A stretch of DNA of 64,000 bases from Bacteroidota bacterium (GTDB taxonomy: Bacteria; Bacteroidota; Bacteroidia; B-17B0; Aurantibacillaceae). The notes below the pieces were generated by a model. That model was not told where the DNA came from. It did not search any database and saw only the letters and a list, made by a program, of their open reading frames with translations. Shown one piece after another: positions 18,756-27,692 of this stretch. The stretch is from positions 1 to 64,000 of the forward strand of contig JAIUNM010000006.1 in assembly GCA_020162035.1 (NCBI GenBank). Reading direction: 5' to 3'. How positions within the stretch are numbered: the first letter of the stretch is position 1; each line of letters begins with the position of its first letter. Made by a program: the position numbers and the translations under genes.

Positions 18756-20200
18756 TTTTTCTTAGGTAATGCTAATTGTTTTGTGAGAATTTTATGAAAT
18801 AAAGGTAAAATCAAAAAAACAAAAATTGGGCTAATATTTTTAACTATAAAAATACTTTTTTTGTAATATTGGTACCATAATTCATGCATGTAAGAAGAAT
18901 AGTAATGCTCCCAACTATAAGCGTAACGCATAGTGTTATTAATTTCTTTTTGTAATATAATTTTATCGTTATCTAAAGCACTGATATAATTAAAAAACGG
19001 AGTACATTCTTTTAAATACGAAACAATGATCATAGGCATGTATAGTGTTAAAATTAAAGTACCTATGGTTGCTATCATTTGAACGGGCTTAAACTCGTGG
19101 TTTGTGCCAAATGATTTAACTGTAAAAAATACAGAAACAAGGTAGTACAAAAACACCGAATAAAACATCATTTCATCAGTTTTACCTGGAATTATACTAA
19201 ATATAATAAGAGTAATTAAAGGATATAAAAAGAAGATAACAGCAGTAAGTAAATATTGTCGCCAATACGATAGTTTAAACAACCAAATAAAAATAAACAA
19301 GGTAAATACAATATATAATTGTACATATAAAAAATCGGAATCTAAATAAAATGGCGTTTGAAACTTAGCGGCATAAATATTTCTAAAAGCATTTTTAATG
19401 TTGGTTTTATAAAAATCATTATTATCCCCATAGTTTGTAGTTTTCCAGCCAGCTTTATGAAACGTTATAAATGTATCTGCAATTGCATTTGGGTCTATTG
19501 AAACTTCAACATTATACTTTGAGCAAATTTGAATGTGTTTGTTTATTAAACTTAGCAAATATTTTTTATCATAAATAGCTTTTACTGGTTTAAACCCAAT
19601 TGTTTCATCACGATTGTAATCTTCCATACTGTTTGGCACTAAACTATATGGGGTGTATTCATAATAACTCTTATAACGCCTAAAGTTTACTTTGTTAACT
19701 TTTAACACCGTATCGTACATGTTTTCATAATTATACATTGTAGTAGGTATATACGGTTCAATAGCATCCATTGTAGCAATATCTTCAAACAATTCTTTAT
19801 CGCTAAACGTTTTATTTATTTTTTGGTTGTTGGCATAAACATAAAAATTTGGTATAACGGTTAGTAAATAAATACATATTAGAGTTAAAAAAGCATTTGC
19901 AAAAACATTAGGAGTTGTTATTTTACCATAATTTTTTTCAACATTAAACACAATGTTTTTATAACCCCAATACCAACTTAAAACAAAACATGTAATTAAA
20001 ATTAACGCATACCATAAAAATGTTATGTTATTGTTTATAACATCAAATGGCATTAAGTAGCCAATAATTAAGGATAAAACAGATAAGCTGATAAACCAAA
20101 ACAATACCATGTGAATTCTTGTTACCCATATGGTAGGATGATTTTTAATTAAATACTCGTCTATTTTTTTTAAAAAATTGGGGGTTAAGTTTTTTAGCAT
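18752..20200 (-). CDS. Uncharacterised polytopic membrane protein, partner of the adjacent ABC ATPase
   Basis: 482 aa. Three hydrophobic helices near the N-terminus (about 28-50, 60-80 and 100-122) are followed by a roughly 170-residue extracytoplasmic region rich in Tyr, Asn and Asp. A second membrane block of four or more helices (about 290-400) and a final helix near 450-472 follow. No known permease signature is visible. It starts two bases after the ABC ATPase gene, so it is almost certainly the transmembrane partner of that ATPase. The substrate is unknown, and no periplasmic binding protein or export fusion gene is nearby. Confidence 0.75.
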   Translation of the reverse strand: MLKNLTPNFLKKIDEYLIKNHPTIWVTRIHMVLFWFISLSVLSLIIGYLMPFDVINNNITFLWYALILITCFVLSWYWGYKNIVFNVEKNYGKITTPNVFANAFLTLICIYLLTVIPNFYVYANNQKINKTFSDKELFEDIATMDAIEPYIPTTMYNYENMYDTVLKVNKVNFRRYKSYYEYTPYSLVPNSMEDYNRDETIGFKPVKAIYDKKYLLSLINKHIQICSKYNVEVSIDPNAIADTFITFHKAGWKTTNYGDNNDFYKTNIKNAFRNIYAAKFQTPFYLDSDFLYVQLYIVFTLFIFIWLFKLSYWRQYLLTAVIFFLYPLITLIIFSIIPGKTDEMMFYSVFLYYLVSVFFTVKSFGTNHEFKPVQMIATIGTLILTLYMPMIIVSYLKECTPFFNYISALDNDKIILQKEINNTMRYAYSWEHYYSSYMHELWYQYYKKSIFIVKNISPIFVFLILPLFHKILTKQLALPKKN

Positions 20201-20202
20201 AA

Positions 20203-21378
20203 TTAAATGTCTTTATGAAACAATAAACGCGTGCTGTTTGTTATATCGCGGTAATATTTAAGCTGTAAGTTATTTTTATTTAAGTTAGATAAAACATCAA
20301 ACCAAGATGTGTTTTTATCTATTGTAATTATAAAAGTTGTACCAGTATCTTCAACTTTAGCATTTGTAAAAATATTTTTCAAATCTTTTAATGTAAAATT
20401 TCCAGAAACTTCAAATTGATTGTTTTGATTTTGTTCGCCAATTTGATTTTGTTTTCCGTTAAATATGGTTTTGCCTTGCCTTATAAAAACTAAATTATCA
20501 GCAACCCGTTCTACCTCATGTAAATTTTGTGAACTTAAAATTATACTTAATGGATAAGCTTTACTTTTTACAAAAAATTTTAAATCTTGTAATAACAATT
20601 GTTGCGCATTAATATCTAAGTTTGCTAGTGGCTCATCAAGCACTAAAAGTTGTGGGCGCCACAATAACATTTTTGCTAATTCAAACCTTAACCTATATCC
20701 ACTACTAATTTCGTTCCAAGTTAAATGTCTAAATTTATCTAGGCCTAAGCGGCATAAAATATATTCTATTTCATCATCAATATTGTTTGCTTTAATGTTA
20801 TGAATTGCGCAAAAAAACTGAAGATTTTGCATTAACGTGCCGTACCATTTATCTATACGTTGTGGAATAAATGCTATTTGTTGTTTTGTTTTATAATAAT
20901 CTAAATTATTTTTATTTAAACTGGGATAATTTATTTGTCCACTGCTTGTGCTTATTATTCCTGCTATTAAATTTAATAATGTTGTTTTTCCGTTTCCGTT
21001 TTCTCCAACAACTCCTGTAATTTCACCAAGCATTAAGTTTAGCGAAAGCTCGTGTAATTTAAAAGGCGAGTTGCCACTTGTAAACTGTTTAGTTATTTCG
21101 TTTGCTTGAACAACCGTGTTGCCAAAATCTGAACTAATTTTTGGATTAAAATTAGAAGTGGTAAATTCAGTTATTAATTCTTGTGCTTCATCTTGTGTAA
21201 TGGGTTCAGATAATCCATCTAAAAAAGTTAAATATTTTTTTCTTAATGCTATAGTTTTTTTATGAAGCTCGTTTGGAACTTCATATTCTTTACAAGCATC
21301 TAAAAACCTGCGAGTTAAAAGACTATAATCTTTACTTATAAAAGCGTCTTTAAATTCGTTAATAAATATTGAATCCAT
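20203..21378 (-). CDS. ABC transporter ATP-binding protein with N- and C-terminal extensions
   Basis: 391 aa. The ATPase core (about 93-300) has Walker A GENGNGKTTLLN, Q-loop FIPQR, a divergent signature SSGYRLRFELAKM in place of LSGGQ, and Walker B LLVLDEPLANLD. Before it are about 90 residues of charged helical sequence with no match that I recognise. After it are about 85 residues that look like a small alpha/beta regulatory domain (FEVSGNFTLKDLKNIF..). Pairing with the downstream membrane protein, two bases away, suggests an exporter or mechanotransmission-type system. The core identity is secure, the function is not. Confidence 0.87.
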   Translation of the reverse strand: MDSIFINEFKDAFISKDYSLLTRRFLDACKEYEVPNELHKKTIALRKKYLTFLDGLSEPITQDEAQELITEFTTSNFNPKISSDFGNTVVQANEITKQFTSGNSPFKLHELSLNLMLGEITGVVGENGNGKTTLLNLIAGIISTSSGQINYPSLNKNNLDYYKTKQQIAFIPQRIDKWYGTLMQNLQFFCAIHNIKANNIDDEIEYILCRLGLDKFRHLTWNEISSGYRLRFELAKMLLWRPQLLVLDEPLANLDINAQQLLLQDLKFFVKSKAYPLSIILSSQNLHEVERVADNLVFIRQGKTIFNGKQNQIGEQNQNNQFEVSGNFTLKDLKNIFTNAKVEDTGTTFIITIDKNTSWFDVLSNLNKNNLQLKYYRDITNSTRLLFHKDI

Positions 21379-21472
21379 TAAATTGAAATTTTTTCAATAT
21401 TAAAGATATAAAAAGAAGCAATAGAATTTATGAATTAACAAGTTTTATATTTAAAACCTTGTAGTAAATAAT

Positions 21473-22885
21473 TTATTCAATTAACGAAGCAATTTCAAAC
21501 AATTTATCTTCTTCAAAGTAATTACACATTAATTGAATGCCCATTGGTAAACCATTACTGTGTATGCCCGATGGTATTGAAATTGCAGGAACGCCAGCAA
21601 TGTTTGCTTGAACAGTAAAAATATCTTCTAAATACATTTTTATTGGGTCTGCACTATTTTTTCCAAATTCAAAAGCTGTGCCTGGAGTGCTTGGAGTAAT
21701 TAAAGCATCGTAAGTTTTAAGCAACTCAAATGTTTTGTTTTGAATTATTCTTCTAACTTTTTGTCCTTTGTTATAATAAGCATCGTAGTATCCTGCGCTT
21801 AAAACAAAAGTTCCCAACATTATTCGTCTTTTAACTTCTTTACCAAAACCTTGCGATCTTGTTTTTTTATAAGTGCTTTCTAAGTCTTTACCATCGTTGC
21901 TTCTGTACCCATAGTGAATGCCAGAAAAACGAGCTAAATTACTGCTTGCTTCGGCTGTTGTTAAAACATAATAGGTTGGAACTAAATAATCAAGGTAAGG
22001 AAAATCAACCGCTTCTACTGTATGTCCGTTTTCTTTTAAATAATTTATTTTAGCTAAAACTGCTTGTTTAACTTCTGGATCAAGGCCTTCGGCTTCAACA
22101 CAATCTTTTAAGTAAGCTATTTTAAATTTTTTTGATGAGGCTGTAATAGTTTCATTAGAAACGTTTGCAGAAGAAGTGGTATTATCCATTTCATCTTTAC
22201 CGCTAATAATGCTTGTAATTAAAGCAGCATCTTGTATGTTTTTTGTTATTGGCCCTATTTGATCAAACGAAGACGCATAAGCAATTAAACCATATCTTGA
22301 TACTCTGCCATATGTAGGTTTAACACCAACTGTACCTGTAAATGAAGCGGGTTGTCTTATAGAACCTCCTGTATCTGAACCTAATGCCAAATGGCATAAA
22401 TTTGCAGCAACTGCAACAGCTGAGCCGCCAGATGAACCACCGGGCACATATTTTGTGTTTAGTGAATTTTGTACATTGCCATAGGCAGAGTTTTCATTAC
22501 TGCTTCCCATTGCAAATTCATCGCAATTACATCTTCCAATTATTATGGCATCTTCTTTAAGTAGTTTTTCTACAACAGTTGCGCTATATAACGATTCAAA
22601 ACCATTTAATATTTTTGATGATGCAGATACTTTGTGGTTTTTATAACAAATGTTATCTTTTAATGCAATTATTACACCAGCTAACTTACCTGCAGTTTTA
22701 TTTAAAATTTTTTGATTAACGAGTTCTGCTTGTTTTATAGCAGTTTGGGTAAAAACTTCTAAATAAGCATTTAAATGTTTTTGACTTTCTATGTTTTTTA
22801 TTGTTTCGTTAACTAGTGTAACGCAGTTAGTTTTACCTGTTTGTAAATCTTCTTGTAATTGTTTAATGTTTTTAAAAGCGTACAA
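21473..22885 (-). CDS. gatA: Glutamyl-tRNA(Gln) amidotransferase subunit A
   Basis: 470-aa amidase-signature enzyme. It releases ammonia from glutamine for GatB to convert Glu-tRNA(Gln), and often Asp-tRNA(Asn), to the amide form. The Ser-cis-Ser-Lys triad is intact as Lys76 (ALKDNICY), cis-Ser151 (GGSSGGS) and Ser175 (DTGGS), with the same spacing (75 and 24 residues) as known GatA proteins. The GSDTGGSIRQPASFTG stretch is diagnostic. gatB and gatC are not in the window, as is common when gat genes are dispersed. Upstream lie a terminator and tatA. Confidence 0.96.
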   Translation of the reverse strand: MYAFKNIKQLQEDLQTGKTNCVTLVNETIKNIESQKHLNAYLEVFTQTAIKQAELVNQKILNKTAGKLAGVIIALKDNICYKNHKVSASSKILNGFESLYSATVVEKLLKEDAIIIGRCNCDEFAMGSSNENSAYGNVQNSLNTKYVPGGSSGGSAVAVAANLCHLALGSDTGGSIRQPASFTGTVGVKPTYGRVSRYGLIAYASSFDQIGPITKNIQDAALITSIISGKDEMDNTTSSANVSNETITASSKKFKIAYLKDCVEAEGLDPEVKQAVLAKINYLKENGHTVEAVDFPYLDYLVPTYYVLTTAEASSNLARFSGIHYGYRSNDGKDLESTYKKTRSQGFGKEVKRRIMLGTFVLSAGYYDAYYNKGQKVRRIIQNKTFELLKTYDALITPSTPGTAFEFGKNSADPIKMYLEDIFTVQANIAGVPAISIPSGIHSNGLPMGIQLMCNYFEEDKLFEIASLIE

Positions 22886-22900
22886 TTTTATAAATAATAA

Positions 22901-22929
22901 AAGCGTTACCCCTATAAGGAGTAACGCTT
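22901..22929 (-). terminator. Hairpin terminator after tatA
   Basis: AAGCGTTAC at 22901-22909 pairs with GTAACGCTT at 22921-22929, and after one mismatch CC/GG extends the stem. The loop is TATAA. It sits between the tatA stop (22947) and the gatA start (22885). T-rich sequence follows on both strands, so it may work in both directions. Confidence 0.7.
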
Positions 22930-22946
22930 GGTTAATTTTTTAATTT

Positions 22947-23135
22947 TTATTTATTATCAACTTCGGCGTTGTTATCACCTTTACTAGCATCTTTAAATTC
23001 TTTTACGCCACGCCCTAGACCTTTCATTAACTCTGGAATTTTTTTACCTCCAAATAATAAAAGTACAATAATTAAAACAATAATAATTTCTGAAGGACCC
23101 ATTCCTAAAAAACCAAGTATAAATAAAGATGTCAT
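22947..23135 (-). CDS. tatA: Twin-arginine translocase subunit TatA/TatE
   Basis: 62 aa with the standard TatA plan: a short periplasmic N-terminus with the GPSEIIIVL motif, one membrane helix to about residue 28, the [14 protein letters not shown] hinge and amphipathic helix ([13 protein letters not shown]), and a short charged tail. TatA oligomers form the pore for folded Tat substrates. tatB and tatC are not seen here. The gene is flanked by hairpins on both sides, so it is probably transcribed alone. Confidence 0.95.
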   Translation of the reverse strand: MTSLFILGFLGMGPSEIIIVLIIVLLLFGGKKIPELMKGLGRGVKEFKDASKGDNNAEVDNK

Positions 23136-23221
23136 TTTAAAAAGTTTTAGAGTATAAAGGTACTAATAATTAATAAGGGATAAAAAAAAAGTTTAACTTA
23201 ATTTACTTTATAGGTAAAAAC

Positions 23222-23250
23222 AAAAAAGCCGGTAACCAACCGACTTTTTT
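23222..23250 (-). terminator. Bidirectional-type hairpin terminator
   Basis: AAAAAAGCCGGT (23222-23233) pairs with ACCGACTTTTTT (23239-23250) with a single internal mismatch and a five-base loop. The flanking A and T runs make it an intrinsic terminator on either strand. It ends the transcript of the unknown gene at 23329-23766 before tatA. Confidence 0.75.
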
Positions 23251-23328
23251 GAACCAAAGCCACAAAAGTTTAACCCTTAATTATAACAATTGCGCTTATT
23301 CTTTTTTTGTTTAACAAATCAACAAAAA

Positions 23329-23766
23329 CTAATTCATTTTAAATGGAGGAATTTTACCCTCTTTTAATAATTGTAAACTCTTTTTCTTATGATCTTCAAA
23401 ACTACCAAATGCAAGCGCATCAAGCATTTCTTGGCGTGTCATGCTTGGGTTGTTAAATTGTTTTTTAATATCATCGGCACATCTATCAACATATTTTTCA
23501 AATTTATTTGGTGCCCAAACGTAATCTTTTTTAATTGTTTCCTTGTTTATAGCAAACTCTTTAGGTAACGAACCCTCAATTTTAGCTTTAATTTCTAACC
23601 CTTCGTAAGTTTTAGGTAATTGGCGGTTATCAAAAATAAATGGTTTACTAACCATTATAACATGTTTTTTTCTTTTAGGGTCAATCATAGACAAACCTTC
23701 AATACGCAATCCTTTCTTTTTTAAAGTACCGTATTTTGTTTCAAATTGTTTTAAAATCTCTAACAT
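23329..23766 (-). CDS. Conserved-looking cytoplasmic protein of unknown function
   Basis: 145 aa when started at the ATG at 23766 (MLEILKQFETKYG). A longer frame from 23802 adds a Cys- and Ile-rich dozen residues that look like non-coding translation, so the inner start is preferred. No signal peptide or membrane span. The chain is basic (several KKK runs) with a predicted helical C-terminal third (SMTRQEMLDALAFGSFEDHKKKSLQLL). I do not recognise the family. It is monocistronic: a terminator lies downstream and 456 bases of non-coding DNA lie upstream. Confidence 0.7.
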   Translation of the reverse strand: MLEILKQFETKYGTLKKKGLRIEGLSMIDPKRKKHVIMVSKPFIFDNRQLPKTYEGLEIKAKIEGSLPKEFAINKETIKKDYVWAPNKFEKYVDRCADDIKKQFNNPSMTRQEMLDALAFGSFEDHKKKSLQLLKEGKIPPFKMN

Positions 23767-24222
23767 AACAATGCGTATTATACAACACAAAGATACAAAC
23801 AAAATTGTTAATAACTTTATTTTTTAGACGAATAAAAATAAGCTAGTTAAAAGCGATGTTAAAAGTGTGTTTAAAAGCTGTTAGGTTATAGTTAACAACA
23901 CAAAAATTAATTGTTAATGCATTAAATATCAAATATTTATAAAAAATTAATAAACTAACAAAGTGTTAATCAAATAAAAGTTAAAATGTAAAAATTTACG
24001 ATAAAGTGGATTTTTTTAACGAGGAAAATTTAAAATTAGTCGAAGATATTAACAATTTTAAACTAAAATTAGATGATGCAAAAGTGATAAAAACAATACA
24101 AAATTCTCTTGTATTCTGATAAATTTAAAACATTAAATATGAAATAGAACTTAATCAAATTAATTTAACTAACAGTAACATAAAATTTGTATAAAAGGTG
24201 TTATTTTCGTATCAAAGTTTAT
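23767..24222. other. 456-base intergenic region with possible coding remnant
   Basis: The longest gap in the window. It is AT-rich and holds no confident gene. One frame, 24006-24119 (+), reads from GTG to TGA for 37 residues (DFFNEENLKLVEDINNFKLK..), with protein-like composition but no ATG. After a shift of frame at the end a few more plausible codons continue (DKFKTLNMK). This looks like decayed coding sequence, though an unstarted short peptide cannot be excluded. The region must also hold the promoters for mutL and for the divergent unknown gene; I saw no clear TAnnTTTG box. Confidence 0.35.
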
Positions 24223-26040
24223 ATGGAGAGTGGGATTATAAGAGTATTGCCTGATAATGTGGCAAACAAAATTGCTGCTGGCGAAGTTGTACAAAGACCT
24301 GCTAGTGTTGTAAAAGAGTTAGTAGAAAATGCAATTGATGCGGGCGCCACTCAAATTAAAATTATAATTAAAGATGCCGGTAAAAGCCTTATTCAAATAA
24401 TTGATAATGGTAAGGGCATGAATGCTTTAGATGCAAGGTTATGTTTTGAAAGGCATGCAACTTCAAAAATAATTGAAGCCGAAGATTTATTTAAACTTAG
24501 TACTAAAGGTTTTAGGGGAGAGGCTTTGGCTAGTATTGCAGCTGTAGCGCAAGTAGAATTAAAAACTAAACAAACCGAAAACGAAACCGCTATTCAAATA
24601 AATATTGACGGTGGAAAATTTATAAACCAAACCGAATGCCAAGCCCCTGTAGGAACATCATTTACAATAAAAAATTTGTTTTTTAACATTCCTGCTCGAA
24701 GAAATTTTTTAAAAAGCGATCAAATTGAATTAAAACATATTATTGATGAGGTAGAACGAATGGCAATACCCCACATTAATATTCATTTTATTGTGCAAAG
24801 TAACGGAAACGAAATATTAAATCTTCCTGCAACTACTACTATTGGCCGTATTAAATCTCTTGTTGGCTCTTACATTCAAAAAGAACTTGTGCCGTTAGCT
24901 GAAGACGCACAATATATTAAAATTAGCGGTTATGTTAGTTTGCCACAGTATTGTTTAAAAACAAAAAAAGAACAATTTTTCTTTGTAAATAACAGGTATG
25001 TGCGCAATCCGTTTTTAAATCATGCAATTTACGAAGCATATAAAGAACTTATTAGTTTTCAATCGCACCCAAGATATTTTATTTTTTTAGAATTAGATCC
25101 AGCAAACATTGATATTAACATACATCCAACAAAAACTGAAGTAAAATTTACCGACGATAAAACAGCATATTTATTATTATGTAGCACAATAAAAAGAGCT
25201 ATTGCTAAAGGTGCAGCAAGCGATTCGTTAAACTTTGAAACCGAAACAGCATTTAACACGCAAACTATTAATGCATCAAAAAATGTAACAGCTCCAACAA
25301 TAAATATAAATCCTTCATATAACCCCTTTAATAATCAACACAACTTTGAGCAACAAAACACAAAAGTTAACAAACAACAATGGGAAAAACTTTTTACTGG
25401 ATTTACGGATAATTTACCCACAGAACAACAAAGCGAAAAACAAACAGTTATAAGTAACATAGAAAACGAAACAAAAGAGTTTTCGGTTTTTCAAATGAAT
25501 AAAAAATACATTGTAACAACATACAATCAGAATATACTAATTGTTGATCAACAAAGGGCGCACGAGCGAATTGTTTATGAGCATTATTTAAAGACAACAA
25601 TTGATAACCGAATAAACTCACAACAAATTTTATTTGCCGAACAATTTGATGTAAGTGCAAATGATTTTGTTTTAATTCAGCAATTAATGCCTGAGTTTAA
25701 ATTAATGGGATTTGACTTAGAAGTTTTTGGTAAAAACAGTTTTATAATAAATGGAATACCATCAGATTTAGCCGATTTTAACATAAAACAAACTATAGAT
25801 TTTATATTGGAGTCCTATAAAATTAACACAATAGATTCAAAAACAGATCGTCATGATAATTTAAGCAGAGCAATTGCAAAAAGCACATCAATTAAATACG
25901 GAAAAGTTTTACAAGAAATTGAAATGAAACAACTTTTAATGTCGTTGTTTGATTGTGAAAACCCATTATATACCGCAAATGGAAAATCTATTATGATGGA
26001 AATAGAAAATACTGAAATAGAAAAATTTTTTAAAAAATAA
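24223..26040 (+). CDS. mutL: DNA mismatch repair protein MutL
   Basis: 605 aa from ATG 24223 (MESGIIRVLPDNVANKIAAG). A start 12 codons earlier has no homology-like sequence and is rejected. The N-terminal GHKL ATPase has KELVENAIDAGA (Glu32, Asn36), DNGKGM and STKGFRGEAL. The C-terminal dimerisation domain is present. Its endonuclease motif is altered: the expected DQHA..E..E reads DQQRAHERIVYE near 441, with Gln for the metal-binding His, and the CPHGRP box reads YTANGKSIM. It is therefore probably a MutL without latent nuclease. It is the first gene of a unit with two rhomboid genes; the next ATG follows its stop directly. Confidence 0.97.
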   Translation: MESGIIRVLPDNVANKIAAGEVVQRPASVVKELVENAIDAGATQIKIIIKDAGKSLIQIIDNGKGMNALDARLCFERHATSKIIEAEDLFKLSTKGFRGEALASIAAVAQVELKTKQTENETAIQINIDGGKFINQTECQAPVGTSFTIKNLFFNIPARRNFLKSDQIELKHIIDEVERMAIPHINIHFIVQSNGNEILNLPATTTIGRIKSLVGSYIQKELVPLAEDAQYIKISGYVSLPQYCLKTKKEQFFFVNNRYVRNPFLNHAIYEAYKELISFQSHPRYFIFLELDPANIDINIHPTKTEVKFTDDKTAYLLLCSTIKRAIAKGAASDSLNFETETAFNTQTINASKNVTAPTININPSYNPFNNQHNFEQQNTKVNKQQWEKLFTGFTDNLPTEQQSEKQTVISNIENETKEFSVFQMNKKYIVTTYNQNILIVDQQRAHERIVYEHYLKTTIDNRINSQQILFAEQFDVSANDFVLIQQLMPEFKLMGFDLEVFGKNSFIINGIPSDLADFNIKQTIDFILESYKINTIDSKTDRHDNLSRAIAKSTSIKYGKVLQEIEMKQLLMSLFDCENPLYTANGKSIMMEIENTEIEKFFKK

Positions 26041-26757
26041 ATGAACTACAGACCTTATAATCCTAACAGTTTTAACAGTTTGCCAATTGTAACAAGATAC
26101 ATTATTATAGTAAGTGTTGCTTTATTTATTTTAAAAATTATTTTAAAACAAAGCGGTGTAGATTTAGATGATATTTTAGGCTTACATTATTTTAAAGCAA
26201 CAAAATTTAAACCACACCAGTTTATTACATACATATTTATGCATGCAGATATTATGCACTTGGTGTTTAATATGCTTGGTTTATTTGTTTTTGGGCGAGT
26301 ACTAGAAGAATTTGCCGGGAGTAAAAAATATTTTAATTTTTATTTATTAACGGGTATTGCTGCCGCAATAGCTCAATTAATAATTATGCATATAAAATAT
26401 ACCCCATTTATAAATGAAATAAACCAAGTATTAGAAGCCACCAGCCAAAACCAAACACAGTATTACGATTATCTTTCGCAAAAAGATGCTATATTAAATA
26501 GTGGTTTAATTATTGGTGCTTCGGGCTCTGTGTTTGGTTTATTGGGCGCATTTGCAATGTTGTTTCCAAACCAACCCTTATCATTTATGTTTTTGCCCCC
26601 AATAAAAGCAGTTTGGCTTGTTACAATTTATGGTTTAATTGAGTTTTTTCTTGGCTTGGTTAATGTTAAAGGCGACAATATTGCACACTTTGCTCATTTA
26701 GGTGGCTTAATTGTTGGTGTATTTATTGCGTATCTTTGGAAAAGAAGAATTATTTAA
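26041..26757 (+). CDS. Rhomboid family intramembrane serine protease
   Basis: 238 aa with six or more membrane helices. Catalytic Ser161 lies in GASGSVFG and the His in AHFAHLGGLIVG (His219 by position). The conserved HADIMHLVFNM helix end is also present. Rhomboids cleave single-span proteins within the membrane. There is a roughly 30-residue polar insert (about 117-150) between helices. It starts on the base after the mutL stop and is followed three bases later by a second rhomboid. The link to mutL is probably only operon packing. Confidence 0.95.
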   Translation: MNYRPYNPNSFNSLPIVTRYIIIVSVALFILKIILKQSGVDLDDILGLHYFKATKFKPHQFITYIFMHADIMHLVFNMLGLFVFGRVLEEFAGSKKYFNFYLLTGIAAAIAQLIIMHIKYTPFINEINQVLEATSQNQTQYYDYLSQKDAILNSGLIIGASGSVFGLLGAFAMLFPNQPLSFMFLPPIKAVWLVTIYGLIEFFLGLVNVKGDNIAHFAHLGGLIVGVFIAYLWKRRII

Positions 26758-26760
26758 ACC

Positions 26761-27594
26761 GTGCAAGACTACTTTAATCAAATAAAATACACACTTAAAA
26801 AACAAACCGTTTTAACACAGTTATTAATTTTAAATTTAAGCGTTTTTGTTGTAACAAACATTTTAGATAATTTTTTAAAATTAAATTTAGTTAATTATTT
26901 AGTGCTTAATATTGGCAATTACGAGTATGTTTATAAACCGTGGACGTTATTAACTTACATGTTTGTGCATTTAAACCTTGCACATTTTTTATCTAATATT
27001 TTATTGCTTTTTTTTATCGGAAATTTATTTTCTCAAACCATTGGCTCAAAATTATTATATGTATATATTCTTTCTGGCCTTGTAGGCGCATTGTTAATTA
27101 TTGTTTTAAGTATGGTTTTTGTTAATCAGTTTCAACAAACTTTTTTAGTTGGCTGTTCGGCCTCTGTTATTGGTTTATTATGTGCTTGCGCTAGGTATTC
27201 GCCAAACTTAGTTTTAAGCATTTTTTTTGGAGCAATAACAACCAAATTAAAATACATTGCAATTGGTACAGTTTTATTAACTACTATAATTGATTTTTCG
27301 TATAATATGGGAGGTAAAATTTCACATATTGGCGGCGCCTTATTTGGCGTATTATATGGCTATTATTTGCAAAAAGGGATTGATTTGTTTAATTTAAATT
27401 TCTTTTCTAAAAAAAGAAACAAACATTTAAAAATTGTAACCTACGAAAAAGATAAAGATTACGAGTATAACGAAAAGAGAGTTTTTTCAGAAAACAGAAT
27501 GAACGAATTGTTAGATAAAGTTATAAAAAGTGGTTACCAAAGTTTAACCAAAGCCGAAAAAGACGAATTAAATAAATATTCGCAAAAACAATAA
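26761..27594 (+). CDS. Second rhomboid family protease with C-terminal helical tail
   Basis: 277 aa, GTG start three bases after the first rhomboid. The membrane part keeps FVHLNLAHFLSN, the nucleophile in GCSASVIG (Ser133) and the partner His in ISHIGGALFG (His189). The GxSG consensus is changed to GCSA, so activity is likely but not certain. A cytoplasmic tail of about 70 residues ends in LLDKVIKSGYQSLTKAEKDEL, the DUF6576-type helix pair seen on many Bacteroidota rhomboids. Tandem rhomboids of this kind are recurrent in the phylum. Confidence 0.92.
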   Translation: MQDYFNQIKYTLKKQTVLTQLLILNLSVFVVTNILDNFLKLNLVNYLVLNIGNYEYVYKPWTLLTYMFVHLNLAHFLSNILLLFFIGNLFSQTIGSKLLYVYILSGLVGALLIIVLSMVFVNQFQQTFLVGCSASVIGLLCACARYSPNLVLSIFFGAITTKLKYIAIGTVLLTTIIDFSYNMGGKISHIGGALFGVLYGYYLQKGIDLFNLNFFSKKRNKHLKIVTYEKDKDYEYNEKRVFSENRMNELLDKVIKSGYQSLTKAEKDELNKYSQKQ

Positions 27595-27617
27595 AATTTC
27601 TTTATTTTAGGGGTATA

Positions 27618-27692
27618 ATTACTCAAAAACTAAATATTCTTATTTGTGTTTTATTTGTCAATTTTTTAATTGGGCAAAAAAATGTTTACACC
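27618..27692 (+). other. Signal-peptide-coding extension lacking a standard start codon
   Basis: Reading the frame of the next gene upstream of its first ATG gives ITQKLNILICVLFVNFLIG followed by QKNVYT: a basic start, a hydrophobic core and a G-Q cleavage site, exactly a Bacteroidota signal peptide. The frame is open back to 27576 but has no ATG, GTG or TTG. Initiation would have to be at ATT 27618 or ATA 27615, or a base has changed. The downstream ATG at 27693 would give a protein without export signal. Confidence 0.6.

Noticed and set aside
21438..21462. Possible hairpin after gatA (ACAAGTTTTA with TAAAACCTTGT)
   Set aside because: The stem is AT-rich with a bulge and lacks a T tract on the minus strand, so a terminator call is not supported.
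24187..24222. Upstream start for mutL adding 12 codons
   Set aside because: The extra residues (YKRCYFRIKVY) do not resemble MutL, while the ATG at 24223 gives the normal N-terminus.
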